This document shows, one piece after another, positions 34,136 through 46,407 of a stretch of 64,000 nucleotides of DNA. The translations under genes and the position numbers were made by a program. The stretch is taken from assembly GCA_024138025.1 (NCBI GenBank), contig JAMXBD010001046.1, positions 372,001-436,000 of the forward strand, given 5' to 3'. This DNA is from Combretum micranthum (Eukaryota; Streptophyta; Magnoliopsida; Myrtales; Combretaceae). The notes under the pieces were generated by a model. The model saw only the letters and a program-made list of their open reading frames with translations. It did no database searches and had not been told where the DNA came from. The first letter of the stretch is position 1. Each line of letters begins with the position of its first letter.

Positions 34136-34350
34136 TTCTTCAAATAGATACAATCTCAGCTACTATGTGAGTTAAATTAGGAATCCAATTTGTCTTCATT
34201 CCATTGGATTTCAAACAGATAACATTTTTAACTATAACTTGTTTTGAAAATTGTGCTAAGGGACCCTGAATAATTTGTCGCAAGGGCCTCTAGCGCTCCA
34301 ATTAGTAAATCAAAAGCTCTTTTAGCACCCAACAATTATAATCATTCAGC
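34136..34350 (-). pseudogene. LINE relic, continuation beyond the copia insertion
   Basis: Minus-strand continuation of the relic at 15405-16286. It reads 'RQIIQGPLAQFSKQVIVKNV' and, in the same neighbourhood, 'NWIPNLTHIVAEIVS', typical of the segment leading into the RNase H region of plant L1-type elements. Several frame changes are present. From about 34350 to 35290 the sequence is AT-rich and I see nothing recognisable. Confidence 0.5.
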
Positions 34351-35289
34351 TGGCTCATTCTGTACTACGTCTCGGACCCATGAACTTGCCATTTTAATTT
34401 TTTAAGGATAAAATTTAAAATATCAAAAGAAATGAGTTTTTATTAATCAAGTAAATTTTAAATTAAATTAAAATAAGGCCTAAGAGCTTTATAGTTTTTA
34501 ACTCATTAAGAATATTTTAGGATTTGCACTTATTTAATAAAAATTACATTCAAATTTAGTTGGAGCGCCAGTAACATTGAATTACAAATTACTTTAGAAG
34601 TTAACAAGAAAACTACAAGACAAAGGAATTATACATTGTTAAGAGAAGATATTTTACATTTGGTAGAATTTTATATAAATGATAAATAGACCGGACATAC
34701 TTTTAAGACATATTTTTGTTTGTGTTCTTATTAATAGTGTATATAAAGTTTAGTCCAGCAATGGTACGATTAGCCTTGATTTTAGTGAATGCTTTTGCCT
34801 TTCTATCATCAATGGAGTCATCATAGGGGCTTAACCTTTTGGATTCTAGAAAATTATGAATGATTTCACATAAATATTGTGGGTAGGTAATTAATTTTTA
34901 TTATGGACATAGTTTAAACATTTAATGTAATTTATTTAAAAATATTTACAAAATTTTCCTTCCTTTTATTTATTATTATTATTTTTATAGTCAAGTCTCC
35001 GGGCAGGTCCCATAAAGGTATGGAACTGCCAATCCGGTCCGGACACTGATTTAGCAATATTGGTGGAGATTCGGATTGGGTGTCAGCTCGAAGTAGGTGG
35101 TGCAGGCCAAAGTATACGAAGACAGCAGCTTCTTCTTGAGAGGTAGGTGTGCAGAGTTGCCACTCATACTTGCACTAGCCACGAGTATCTATTAGAAGTG
35201 GGAGAAAAACCAATAAAACTGAATTAGTCCATACATCAAACTAAACTAAACTAAAAATACAGTTTTAAAAATAATTTAGTTTAAAAAGT

Positions 35290-35600
35290 TTTAAATTCAA
35301 AGAAAAGAGATCTTCAAAATTTTCTATCTACCAAATCAACCTACTAAGAAGAGATTTAAATATAGATCTTGTCTGTGGTTTTTGCAATAAAGAAGAAGAA
35401 TCTAGCAAACATTTGTTTATGAAGTATGAAAGACAAGGCAATAATGGGCACGAATAAATTGTTTAAGAAATTTCCTTGAATCTTTTAATGGCTCCATGCA
35501 AAACTCGCTTATTGTAAATGCTAAAGCATTAAAATTGTAAAAAGACTCCTAAATTGTATCATGGTAATATCTATTCTATATCTTCCTTTGGGAAATTTAG
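35290..35600 (+). pseudogene. LINE zf-RVT relic on the plus strand
   Basis: Plus-strand reading gives 'INLLRRDLNIDLVCGFCNKE' followed by 'EESSKHLFMKYE', the LLRR...C..C...E...HLF pattern of the zf-RVT domain of L1-type ORF2. The last zinc ligand appears lost (KYE for the usual C). Stops follow. Orientation is opposite to the flanking LINE relic at 34136-34350, so it is a separate old insertion. Confidence 0.55.
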
Positions 35601-35907
35601 AAGGAGAAAAACAATCAAATCTTTTAAAACAATAAAGCCAACCTTATATGGATTTATTTGGTGAGATCAGCAACCCATGAATAGGGGGTGATGAATGGAA
35701 ATTATATTGATTTTTTTTTTTGGTAGATAAAAGACATATAATGACGGTAGAAGGTACACAAGCAACAGCTAGGTGGGTGCCTCTAAGGCACCATTGGATC
35801 TCTTGCGTAGGTTTGAAACAAAAGAAACATGCAAAAAAGAAGGAGATACAAGAAGAGCTTGGAGAAGACTTTTTCTTGGACCATCATGCAGAGATACCCA
35901 AGCAACC

Positions 35908-38900
35908 TAATCCCCAGGGAAATTATCTTCACAATGGGTGTATTGGATCTGGGCTCCCTCCATGTGTGAAAGTTTATCCCTACATAGAGAAACTAGATTA
36001 ACAAAAGGTGCGGATGCTAGGATAAAATCAGAGTTTATCAAATGTACTATGCTAAGCGAATCATAATAAACACGAAGAGACAGTGCCATAGGGTGTTTCT
36101 ATTGTACCCTATCAATCCTAACTTGGCTTGTCAAAGATCTTTTCGTTTCTCCGAATCCAGATTTCCCACATATAAAACACAAAGAGACATTGCCATAGGG
36201 TGTTTCTTTGTTTCGTTTGTTGGGTGTTGAGGTTCGCAATCTGCTTAAACCAATAATGAAAGTTTTGTCAAAGGAAGATAGGAAGCATAGGGATAGGTTA
36301 AGGTGATGCCACCAGGCTAACGTGACACGATAATCCTTAAAAAGGTGCTCAAAGGTTTGTTAAGTTGCAACATGTGGGTACGGTATCGTTTATAAGCTTC
36401 CATAAGAGTGTTTACATGATGGGATAGTAAGGGGTTTTCCATATCCATGGGTGGGAGGGGACAAATGATTGTAGATATCTTTGACTTCCATACTATTGTT
36501 TTGTCCAAAACACTAGCTCTCTTTTTGCCTTTTAGACACTCCATCCTTAAGGAGGATGTTTCCAAGATTATTTCTAATGGCTTGATCCGAGAGGTATTGA
36601 ATGGTGTCTTTGTTCCAAGCCACTACCAAGACCCAAGTGTCCCTTAAAGAAAAGGTAAAAGCATTTGGGTTATGGGGACCATGTAGCCAAGTATAAAGAG
36701 AGCCATTTCTATTCCACTTATCAGTCTAGAAAGAGATCTCTCTTCTAAAACTTGATAGAGAGATTTTTTCCTCTTCAAGTGAGCTATTTATTTCTTGAGG
36801 TGTTTGGTTAATTATGATCCACTCTTTTGGGATTCATCATTTTTTCTATTGTTGAGCTTGTTTTCGAAGATTGCTTTCCATGTAAAGGATCCGGTATGAA
36901 TTTTCCATGCTAGTTTTACCATACATGCTTTGTTTCACGTTTGGATGTCCATGATGCCTAACCCTCCATCTTTCCTTTTTTTTTTTTTATTTTTATTTTA
37001 CTCCACTCTGCCATATGTATCTTTCATTTTCCTTTGAAGGAGCCCCATAAGAAGCACGTACAACTTTTTTCGATCTCATTGGATATTTTCAGTGGCAATG
37101 GTAGGAGTTATGCATAGTAATTAATCACTCCTACTTCTATGGAAATTACAAACCTTTTTCCTTCCACGCTTACGAACTTGGCTTTCCATCCCTCAAGTTT
37201 GGCTTTAACTTTCTGAAGAATGAAATCAAGGTCCAAGGCTCTTAGGGGGTCGGAGGGTTTTATTGGTAGCCCAAGGTATTTCACTTAGTTTTCCTTTTGG
37301 TTGAGTTGTAGGATGCTAGAAATTCCCTCCTTGTCTTTAATTGTCAAGTTTTTTCCAAATAGAATGGTTAATTTTTCAAAGTTTAACTTTTGACCAATTA
37401 AGTTTTAGAAAAGGCTTAGGACATTTTTCATGACATGGGTATTTTGTTTCATAGCTTCACCAAAGAAAACAATGTCATCGGTGAACATAAGGTGAGTTAG
37501 GTTTAACTCCATTCCCCTTAGTATCAGCGGTTTCCACCAGTCTTGATTTTTGCAGTGGTGGATCGCTTCACTAAGGATTTCGATGCAAAAAATGAAGATG
37601 TAAAGGGAGATGGGGTCCTCTTAATAGAGACCCCTGCAGCATAGAAAGGGTCAAGGGATGCTTCATTGAAGAGCACCTCATAATTAATTGTGGCAAGACA
37701 ACTTCCTATAAGGTTTACCCAGCTTGGTGAGAAATTTGGAATTTTTAAGGTGCTCCTAATATAGTCCCACTCCATGCGGTCATAGGCTTTCTCAAGGTCA
37801 AGTTTCAACATCATCCATTTCTTTCCCCTTTTCTTCCTATGCATAGAGTGTAGAACTTCTTGGACCACACTGAGATTGTCCATAGTTGATCTTCCAGGTA
37901 GGAAACTAGCTTGTTTTGTGTTGACAATCTTGTCTAAGAAAGGTCTGAGATGATTCGCCATGATTTTTGTGATAATTTTTTAAATAGTGGTGCAAAGGCT
38001 CATCATTATGAATTCTTTTATCTTGTTTGTGCTTGAAACTTTAGGTATGAGGGTTACCAGAGTATGATTAAGGTCCTCTAATAGATTCTCTTCTCTAAAT
38101 GTTCTTTTCACTCTTTCACAAACCGAAGGGCAACGATCTCCCAGCAATGTTTGTAGAAGCTTAAATGGAAACTACTAACTCTGGGGGATTTTATTCCCCA
38201 TGCTAGAGAGGGTTTTTCTAATCTCCTCTAAGATTACCGATTGCTCAAAGGTGCTTTTTTGCTTAGCTGATAAACTGGGTCCATTGTGGTCATAGGTAAT
38301 CATGTTCTCTTTGTTTAATTTCTTGCATGTGGAGTATAATTGTTGGTAGTAATCCTTGACAAGCAGTTTCAAATCATCTTCTTTATTAATCCGTTCCCTT
38401 ATGGCATTAAACATCCCCATAATTCTAGAACTAGATCTTCTTGTGATTGCAATATTATGGAAGAATTCGGTGTTACTTTCATGTTTAAGGATCCATTTAA
38501 CTCTTGCTTTGGCATCCCAGGGATTTTCTTTAGCCATTAAAGTTTCATTAAACTCCTTTTCTAGATCTTTTTCCTTATGTAGGAGGAGTTGGGTGGGATG
38601 TTCTTGGATTTTTCTCTTAATCTCCTTGAGTATCACCTTTGCCCCATCCTTTTTTGAGTAGGTAATACCAAAAGCTTTATTATTCCATTTCTTTAGCTTT
38701 TTAATGAAAGGAATAAGATTTTCAGGGAAAGGGACAAGGTAGCAGGTTCCAATTATCTCGTACAAAACACTGGAAGTCAGGATTGTCAAGACACACGGGT
38801 TAAAATCTAAAGGGCCTCATATTTCTTTCACCACCTTGGATTGAGGGGGTTGTAGTAGCTAAGATAGGAAGATGGTTAGATCTAGGGTTGTTTAAGTGGA

Positions 38901-39640
38901 GAAGCTTTGATTATGGGAAGAGCGTTTCCCACTCTTCATTGGCCTAAGTCCCATAAGACAACATTGGATAAGCCTAGAAAGATTTTTGTTTTGTTTGACT
39001 AGGTAAATTTAGGTCCCACAAAGCTTAAATTACTCATTTCACATGTGTTCATGCATTCTTGGTATGGATTTGATTTGGCTGGGTTTATCTGACAACCTCC
39101 TCTTTTCTCATCATTAGTTAATACCTCATTCAAGTCCCTAGTCATATGCTAAGGACCATTGACATGATTCGATAGAGTTTTCAGATTCTTCTAGAGAATC
39201 TTCCTTCTACCCTAATCATTGCTAGCATAAACAGCTAAAAAGAAGAGGGAATATGATGAATTTTTTACCTTAGCTATCACATGGATTGCTTGTACGTCAG
39301 AGGCTAGTTCGTCCACACGTACGTAGTCCGGGTTCCATAGCAGCATGATCCCCCACTAAATCCAGAGACCTCTATAGAGATCATATATGAGTAGTGTAGA
39401 TTCTATTTTAGAATTTCTACTTTCTCTTCAATAATTCTAGTCTCATTTTAGATGAGGATATCTAGTTTATGGACCAAGATTAGCTCAAGGATCATTTGTT
39501 TCCTTTTAGTAGAACCTGTGCCTTTGACATTCCACACTAGGACCTTGAAGTGGATAGCTGAGTGTGTTAAGGAGAGGGTATCCATGAAAGCAAAGTCTAG
39601 CATGGAACAACTTAGTCTAAAGAACTTAGAATTGTCCATC
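35908..39640 (-). pseudogene. LINE ORF2: endonuclease, reverse transcriptase, RNase H (broken)
   Basis: Minus-strand fragments in order. Endonuclease start 'FKVLVWNVKGTGS' lies near 39550. The linker between endonuclease and RT covers 38175-38789, including 'WILKHESNTEFFHNIA'. RT 'ASFLPGRSTMDNLSVVQEVL' and 'LKLDLEKAYDRMEWDYI' lie in 37524-37961. The RT catalytic FxDD is seen as 'FTDDIVFFGEA' near 37460. 'KYLGLPIKPSDPLRALDLDF' lies near 37220-37285, and a zf-RVT-like region at about 36450-36880. RNase H-like 'VYYDSLSIVHLINSDFILAS' lies near 36020-36080. Stops and frame changes lie between these blocks. The protein would nick target DNA and copy the LINE RNA in place; this copy cannot make it. 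Confidence 0.85.
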
Positions 39641-39756
39641 TATAGCCTATTGACTTCTAGCCTCATTGTGTTTGGCTTATACCTTGCTCGAAACATCAAT
39701 ACATTCTTTTCCTAGGTTTGCATTAGCCATTGCTTCATTAGGCCCACTTCCATCAT

Positions 39757-41712
39757 TTATTGTAAGTGAATAAACTTCATGGCTGTTGGGGTTGCTGTCT
39801 TCATCAGTCTGAAGATAGCAAGTACCCTAATTGTCCATTCTAACATATCTAGCATCACATTATCTAGTATCCATTCTGCTTGGATTATTTCTGCTTGTAA
39901 ATTCCCTTCTCTTAGAGCTTCGATTCTTTCAATAGGCAAGGTTAAGGTTCTTGCCCCCATGAAGGTCTATTGAAAATTTAGGGCTAGTATTCTCTTTAAA
40001 AGGTTGCTTGGGAAGACCTCAGTTCTGTATGATACTTCTGCTAGGACTCGGGCTTTGTAGGTCCCCGTCTGGACCACCCAAATCCATTAGCTGGTGTTAA
40101 GCTGAGGAGTAGGTGACCAATGACTTATCAGCTGGATGGTGATTATCGACTGGTAGAGGTACACCTTTAGGGGAAGAGACAAGAGTTTTTTCCTTGAGTT
40201 GATTTTTCTTCCTTCTGAGATGGGGTTGGTTAGCTTTGGTGGAAGAGAAGTTTAAAGGTGTGGAGGGAGAAGGGTCTGAAAGGAATGAAGAGGGGTCCAC
40301 CAAAGAAAAAGAGAGGCAATTTGTATGGTATCGAGGTCAGAGGTTGCATTGGAAAGTGGGAAAGGTTCAAGTTTCCAGACAGTGAGGTGAGATAGGGTAG
40401 GTTAAGGGGTTCAAATGAACAACAGGGTTGGCTCAGTGTCTATACTGGGCCCCATCACTAGTAGCCGCTTCATCAGACTGTGTAGTACTATTCAACGTAC
40501 TTTTTGCTCTACCTATTACTAACGTGTTAGGATTCTCCTTCTTTCACTATTTGCTTCTTTGATCCTTATCTTTTCATTATGTATTTTTTTCTCCTTTTTT
40601 CACTTGTTTTCTTCTTTCGATTGACAAGTATCCATTCTCTTACGGACTTTCCTAATAAGGTTCTTTGCCTTCCATTTTGGTTGTTTCTAACATTCGATTT
40701 CTTTCAATATGTATTGTTTGCTTTGTGTTAATGGGCGATCACTTTTACTAATGTTTCCTCCTGTCCCTTCCCTCTATTTGTCTTTTGGGATGTTATATTC
40801 CTCACCTGTTTCATTTTTGTCACAAATTTCAAAAAGGTATCCTACACATCTACATTTTTTGCTTACTCGGTTTAAGCCTTCATATTGAACTCGATAAAAC
40901 TTTCATTTGATAAGCTATAGTATGGATTAGTGGTTCATTCGGGTTAATTTGGACACAAATACAAGCAAATTTCCCATGATCCATTGTTGACATATAGGCA
41001 TCATACTTCAGGACAAGACCTATAGATTGCCTTATTTTCCTTATTGCGACTGGAGAGTAGCATTCAAGGGGTAACCCCTATATTCTAATCTAAACTATAG
41101 CTGACTTGATTTCGTTCACTAAGGGTTGGAAGTCTGGCTTCCATTCCTTTATAGCTAAGTAGTTCCCATTTATGAACTAGGGTCCATGCTAAATAACCCA
41201 ATTGGAGTCAATAGAGTCCTTAAAATTGATCAAGTAATATCCAAGGCCTACATTGACGATTTGAAATATTTTGAGTCCTTTCCACATGTTCATCATCTTA
41301 GTTTCCTTTGCTTTCAACCCCTGGTTCATTCATCAATTTGACGAAGATGGCGTTCTTCCACATATTTTGTGAACAAGATTATTCTGAGACCCGGTTGCTT
41401 TTCATGGGCTTCCTGTTGATAAGATTCCTTCTCCTCCTCCATATTTTCATCCATGTCCATGGCCAAGGTGGTTCTCCCTGTATTCTAAAGCATGCTTGCA
41501 TAGGCTATTGGGACATTAATGCAAAGAGATTCCTTATAGGATTGCAATTTAAAATGGGGTGAGTTGTTAGTCGTAGAGGGGACAGCCTCGTCTACTTCAT
41601 CAAAAGGGTTCTCATTATTATCTCTGATAAGAACTCTTTTCTTGTTTCAGTATAGGGTGTTAGCCTTCTTTTCCTTAGTCGCACAGAGAGTTTCTTTGCT
41701 AGAATTTTCCAT
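39757..41712 (-). pseudogene. LINE ORF1 (DUF4283/zinc-knuckle type, broken)
   Basis: An ATG at 41712 (minus), 16 bases from the element's 5' end, opens 'MENSSKETLCATKEKKANTL' and then meets a stop. Further on, 41165-40890 reads 'WKPDFQPLVNEIKSAI', 'SPVAIRKIRQSIGLVLKYDA' and 'GKFACICVQINPNEPLI', the DUF4283 pattern of plant LINE ORF1. Next is a degenerate CCHC knuckle 'YEGLNRVSKKCRCVGYLFEI'. The 3' part (about 39757-40303) is open in pieces. ORF1 normally coats the LINE RNA. Multiple stops show decay. Confidence 0.75.
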
Positions 41713-41738
41713 GTAACAATTCGTCCTTGAAATTATAT

Positions 41739-43131
41739 CAGTTAGTTGATATTGATATATTCTAAATGATTTTATAAGGATTATAAATGAACATAGATAA
41801 ATTGGTATTATTTTAATTTCAAAAATACTTTGAGTTGAAGATAAATTAAGCTACAAATTGATTGAGTTTCAAGCATTTTTGGAGTAAAGTGGGTGATAAC
41901 TAGAAAACTTGTCATTAGAAACCATGAAATATTTTTTGGAGTTGAATTTTTGCACAAATACATGCGAAATATGATTTGTCATAAAGAGTGCAACTTGAAG
42001 AAGAAACCATGTTGTTAATTGTGTAGTTGATGACTTTGCATTTTTTATTAAATTAAATTACAAGAGATGCATGGCGTGATGCATGACCATGTCAATACCA
42101 TTGTTCTTACTTAGCACATGCTACCTTAGCTATAAATAGCTTTGCAAACGTATAGAAGAGGAAGTTATTGTTATTATCATTATTAAGAAGTCTTATTAGA
42201 AGAAAACTCTTTGGTAGAGAACATTTTTTGCTCATGGAAAGGGTTATAGATAGATGATGACATAGAAGATTCAGATTCAGAGACCTATAACCAATTGATT
42301 TTCTATTTAATATTCTTTCTATTTATTTATTCTATGGAGTAGAATTCATTTCTATCTAGACTTGTATAATCCTAGAATTTTTATGTAATCTATTATAAAT
42401 TAGACTTAATTAAGTGTTTGTGTTCTTATAATTCAATTATGCGTTCTTTTTTATTAGCATTAGATTGATTTAGAGAGTTAATTTGATTGATTAGATATTC
42501 TCTATGGTGGGTAGTATTTCATATGTATAATTAGATTTGTGTTATTGAACAAAGTTGCATGTAATCTCAAGTATGGGATGGCATAAATCTATCGAATTGG
42601 GTAGAACTTAATAGAGGAAATCATAGAGCTAATGAATTAATTAGAGAATATGCTAATTAATTAAAGTAATGCAATTTGAAATGTTGAATTTTAAAAGTTT
42701 CAATTAATTAATGAAATATTACTAATTATTGGGTTCAAGTGGTCTCTACCACAATTTACAATAGGAATTTCCATGGTCTAGAAACATTATAGAATATTAT
42801 ATAAACTTTAATCCTTGCAAAGTTAGTTATGATAATTATAATAAGTTAAAGCTAACAAATTAGATAAACCATCCTTCTTGTAAGTTTGGCCATATAAATA
42901 AATAAATAAAACCTTCTTGTAAGTAAATGTGCTTGTGATCCTTATAAGAGGACACCTTATCACATTAGCTATGTTACACAAAACGATAGATGTGATTGCC
43001 TAATTAGCAGCTGAAAATCGGTGTGCTACAGGAAGAATTTCCAGATCAACCACATGAAATTTTTGCACAAATTCAGTTTAGACGCCATTAACAAATGGGT
43101 GTGTGAGAATTTGAGCTAAATTTGATTTCCG
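41739..43131. other. No gene; LTR-like stretch
   Basis: AT-rich sequence without coding potential. A TATA-like gctataaatagc near 42129-42140 followed by an oligo-pyrimidine and AT-rich region resembles an LTR U3/R, and the LINE at 35708-41728 may have landed in it. No termini, repeat partner or target duplication were found, so this is only a suggestion. Confidence 0.3.
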
Positions 43132-43338
43132 TGATACAGCATTTACAAGGAAAAGTGAAGAAGAAAGAAGAACAGAGAGAAACCAAATATTCTATTGTGG
43201 AAAAAATAGTTTCAGAGTACTTTACAGAGGCTATTTATATGAACAGAAAACTATCCTATACCATAAGGTCTATTGCAACTAATATATACTCTATCACAAC
43301 TAAACAAAAATAAAATAAATGAGCAATATATCTCAACA
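43132..43338 (-). mobile_element. Short LTR-like relic, about 207 bp
   Basis: On the minus strand it starts tgttgagatatattgc and ends ctgtatca, TG...CA. It includes a TATA-like catataaatagcctctg followed by a pyrimidine-rich run, the layout of small copia/TRIM LTRs. It could instead end a little earlier, with a worn primer site in 'ctgtatcacgg'. No second LTR or target duplication is seen. The plus-strand open frame at 43122-43313 is the antisense of this LTR. Confidence 0.4.
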
Positions 43339-45130
43339 GGGTGACGGTGCATTCCGAGAGGAATCTGTTTGTGAAGGAGTGGGAGACAGATTTAACGATG
43401 AAATAAGTATCATATCATACAATGCATTAACAAGAGCTATAGTTATCCACAAATCAAGGTTGCACTCATCCGAGATGTCGATGTAGTCTCATCTACACCT
43501 CCTCGTACGATGACTGAAAGGTACCATTACCAACATCTCTTATACATCCCCATCCCATAGCCAAAACCAAAATAGTGATTGCTTGCCACCCCCCAGACGT
43601 TTGGAAGCAAAATTCCTACATCCTTAATAATATTTATGAAAAAAAAAAAAAAATTAGAAAAAGTTCTATCCAATTTGGTCCGTAGTTTGAATCCTTTTTT
43701 TTTTTTTTTTTTTTTTTTTATAAGAAAATAACACATTGTACTGGGTAAGCTCAAATACATAATCATTAGAAATGGTGATGAATCTAAAAAAGCAAATCCT
43801 CAAATAGAGAAATGTGTTAATGACTGGGGACGCAAGCGGGGACAGATTTGGGACATGTTTTGAACCTATCCCAATAAACTGAAATCCACTCGTGGAAACT
43901 AAAAGGGTTCCTAAACCCGAACTCGAACCCGATAATCCCGATTAAACACGTCTGTATGGCTTCCATTTATCCAAACAATCTATCGAATTCTGTTTTGCCG
44001 CATAAAGCGATAGACACACAATGACCGACCAAAACATCGTATGTATATCTGCTATTCTAGACTCAAAATCTAGACCTACATTAGAAGAGATGAGACATTG
44101 GACTTTCAAGAATCCGTGGGCTGTCGAGTTCAAGGAATAATCTATCTAGACCTACATTAGGCTAGGATATTTGGTAAACGACGCGAATAACACAATTTAT
44201 TCCTAAATAGATTATATGCAATCTCTGTATATTTTTAACACTGACGTCAAGGTTAACCGACATAGTCTGCCCCAGTTTTGTAAATATCCTTGACAAATCA
44301 CAGGCAAAAATGTAAACATATCAAACCCATGTCTATTTTGAAAACGTGGCATGGTAATGATGGGAAGAAAACAGGAGCGGGTTGATGAAAAAATTTCATT
44401 ATAAATATGTCCTCAGGAGATACGAATCTCCATGTCTGTTTGGATGTGGGCGTACGTCTTTCCTGGCAGCAACCCATGGAAAATGGCCTCAGTATTTCTC
44501 AATTGAACGTCACCATCTCAAGGACTAAATCATGCAACCTCTAGCTGTACGAACGTGCACGTGTCTGTCAATAAATAAAAGCGATCGTAGAAATTGAAGT
44601 TGGATTTACAATTTATAACATAATGATGATGATGCCCACCCATTCAATTTATATTGTTTACCGCACAATGACATAAATCATCCATCTACTTAGATCTCAG
44701 CCTCATCTTTCGACGCTTTCCCTTAAATCTTCTCATATGCTTCTTCTTCCATTATAGAACAAAAGAATACACCAACGAGCAATAACAAAACATTATCAGA
44801 GCAACGTCGATTTTATTCTCTTAGCAACTGAGTATTACAAGCATCATAATGAATTATAAACTCTTTGTTTCCAATAAAGCTACAAAAGATGGGTCAAGAA
44901 GGTACATCAGACTAACTTGAAGCAATTATCTCTCACAAGTAAAGTTATGGAAGAATCGATGAGGTATTGGTTATTCATAACCACAACCTTTCCAGCCCCA
45001 CAGCTGAATTTTCATTTTCTTTTTTATTGTTCATCTTATTCTAAAAGCAAAGCTAACGTATGTATATATTTTACTATTTTAATTGGGTTTGAGTTCTCAT
45101 TTCATTGTAAACCCATCCCAAAACCCAATG
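43339..45130. other. No recognisable gene
   Basis: Mixed-composition intergenic sequence. It has an A tract at about 43639-43651 and a 25-base T tract at about 43695-43719. The stretch around 43840-43960 is GC-richer with repeated 'aacccgaa' words. Open frames (43527-43766, 43942-44133, 44917-45282) have no family resemblance; the last runs into the gypsy LTR-like arm. Confidence 0.5.
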
Positions 45131-46361
45131 TGACGCAGCGGAATAAAAGAGAACAATCGCAAGACGTTGATTCGCACACGAATACCCGGCTTGTGATCTT
45201 CAAATATCTATTGATTCTGAGAATACCTAGATATTTGGCATCAAAAATCGAAATCTACTTAAGAAGACGAGTTTTGGAATAAGAGAGAACACTCTCAAAC
45301 AAATTTCATTCAAAAACAAGATATTCTGTCTTTTATATGCCATAGGACTTACATATAGTGAAAGTTGCCATAATCGAAAAAGGACTAAAACCTATTAAAT
45401 AGCATTTAAAAGAAAAAACTAAAACTAACATCCTATTAAAAGACATTAAATCCTTTAAAACCGACATCCTATTAAAAGACATTAAATCCTATTAAAAATC
45501 TTAATAAATGATACTAAAAATTATTCTTTAAAAATATTAAATGATATTGTAAAGGCATTGATCGCATTATTAATTACGAATTTGAAAAACCCAAAAGACA
45601 TGTAAAGTACGCCGCTCCAACACCGGTAATGTAGAACTAAAGGCCGGCGGCATATGTTGCCGACATAGGATTTTCCGTCTCTTCATCCTATGCTGCATCA
45701 TCCTCTCCAGGGTGGACAAAATTCGACCTCGAATTTTAACCATGTTATGCAGTAAGTCCTTAACTTGTCTTCTCAACTCTTCATGTTTTGTAGGGCTCAT
45801 TCGATCATGAAGATGGTTTAGAAGGATTATGCCTGGTTCAAGATCGATCTGGTATTGAATATCATGTAGAGGTAGTAAGCCATCATGCGATTCTTTAGGA
45901 AACACACTTTGAAACTTCTTCACTATTGGAATGGCTACTTGAGATAACTCAAGTTCTCCTTTATCCTGCTTACCCACTAAAGTAGACACAATATCAGAAT
46001 CATGAATCTCCTGTTCACCACCTGTTACGAATTCTTCCTCAACATACTCGGTGTCAAAAATAGGTCTTCCATCACCTATAGCCTCCAACACAACTTCATC
46101 ATAAACTGATTCAAAATTGCCTTTTCCTTCAAAGACATCGCCTTCATCTTCCTCATAAACGTCAAATATTGGTTCTTCATCATAGTAATCCCCATCAACA
46201 GAAGAGAAATCATCATCAAATTCTAGGATTTTTGTGTTCATCATTAATTCCCTGCAACTACTATTTTCCTTAACAAAAGAAGCGTCATCATCGATTCCTC
46301 ATAACCTACATCATGTATCAAATCAGAATTAGGCACCAGATTAGGATTTGGGTTTCTACCT
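45131..46361. repeat. Left arm of the palindrome
   Basis: 1231 bp. From 45131 to about 45690 it is the antisense of the 3' LTR (complement of about 47263-47820). From there to 46361 it is the antisense of the end of pol, the RT fragment and the gag-proximal linker. It pairs with 46602-47820 throughout; only small indels and a few percent mismatches are visible. Confidence 0.88.
45570..46244 (-). CDS. Left-arm copy of the fused gag/RT frame (224 codons)
   Basis: Minus-strand copy of the C-terminal two thirds of the plus-strand frame 46408-47364, with about a dozen residue changes. It starts at the MMNTKILEF methionines, has a very acidic stretch ('FDDDFSSVDGDYYDEEPIFD'), then 'FQSVFPKESHDGLLPLHDIQ' and 'RMSPTKHEELRRQVKDLL', the conserved entry to gypsy RT. 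It ends with a tail read from the pol-end/LTR region. It keeps about ten residues ('QHMPPAFSST') missing from the right arm. There is no catalytic RT core. It is probably transposon residue rather than a host gene. Confidence 0.55.
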   Translation of the reverse strand: MMNTKILEFDDDFSSVDGDYYDEEPIFDVYEEDEGDVFEGKGNFESVYDEVVLEAIGDGRPIFDTEYVEEEFVTGGEQEIHDSDIVSTLVGKQDKGELELSQVAIPIVKKFQSVFPKESHDGLLPLHDIQYQIDLEPGIILLNHLHDRMSPTKHEELRRQVKDLLHNMVKIRGRILSTLERMMQHRMKRRKILCRQHMPPAFSSTLPVLERRTLHVFWVFQIRN

Positions 46362-46374
46362 CCGCTGCGTCAGT

Positions 46375-46387
46375 TGGTATCAGAGCC
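46375..46387 (+). promoter_or_regulatory. Primer binding site in the palindrome spacer
   Basis: tggtatcagagcc, a perfect match to the common initiator-Met-tRNA primer site. It sits two bases after ctgcgtca, the LTR end. It shows that the spacer marks the true 5' LTR/internal junction of the original gypsy element. Confidence 0.9.
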
Positions 46388-46407
46388 GCGTTCGCTCTTG
46401 GAATATC

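Larger units (their letters stand above)
35708..41728 (-). mobile_element. Near full-length L1-type LINE with target duplication
   Basis: Flanked by the 10-bp direct repeat gaaattatat (35698-35707 and 41729-41738). On the minus strand it starts ggacgaattgttacatgg, has ORF1 then ORF2, and ends in a short A tail (T tract at 35711-35721 on the plus strand). Length 6.0 kb is normal for a full plant L1-type LINE. Both frames are broken many times, so it is inactive. Signature parts in order: DUF4283-like region, zinc knuckle, endonuclease start, reverse transcriptase, zf-RVT and RNase H. Confidence 0.88.

Noticed and set aside
44917..45282. 121-codon plus-strand frame
   Set aside because: Begins in anonymous DNA and ends inside the palindrome's LTR arm; no recognisable domain.
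45131..46361. A normal 5' LTR of the gypsy element at this position
   Set aside because: The sequence is the reverse complement of the internal region plus 3' LTR, not a direct copy; only the last dozen bases before the primer site are true 5' LTR.
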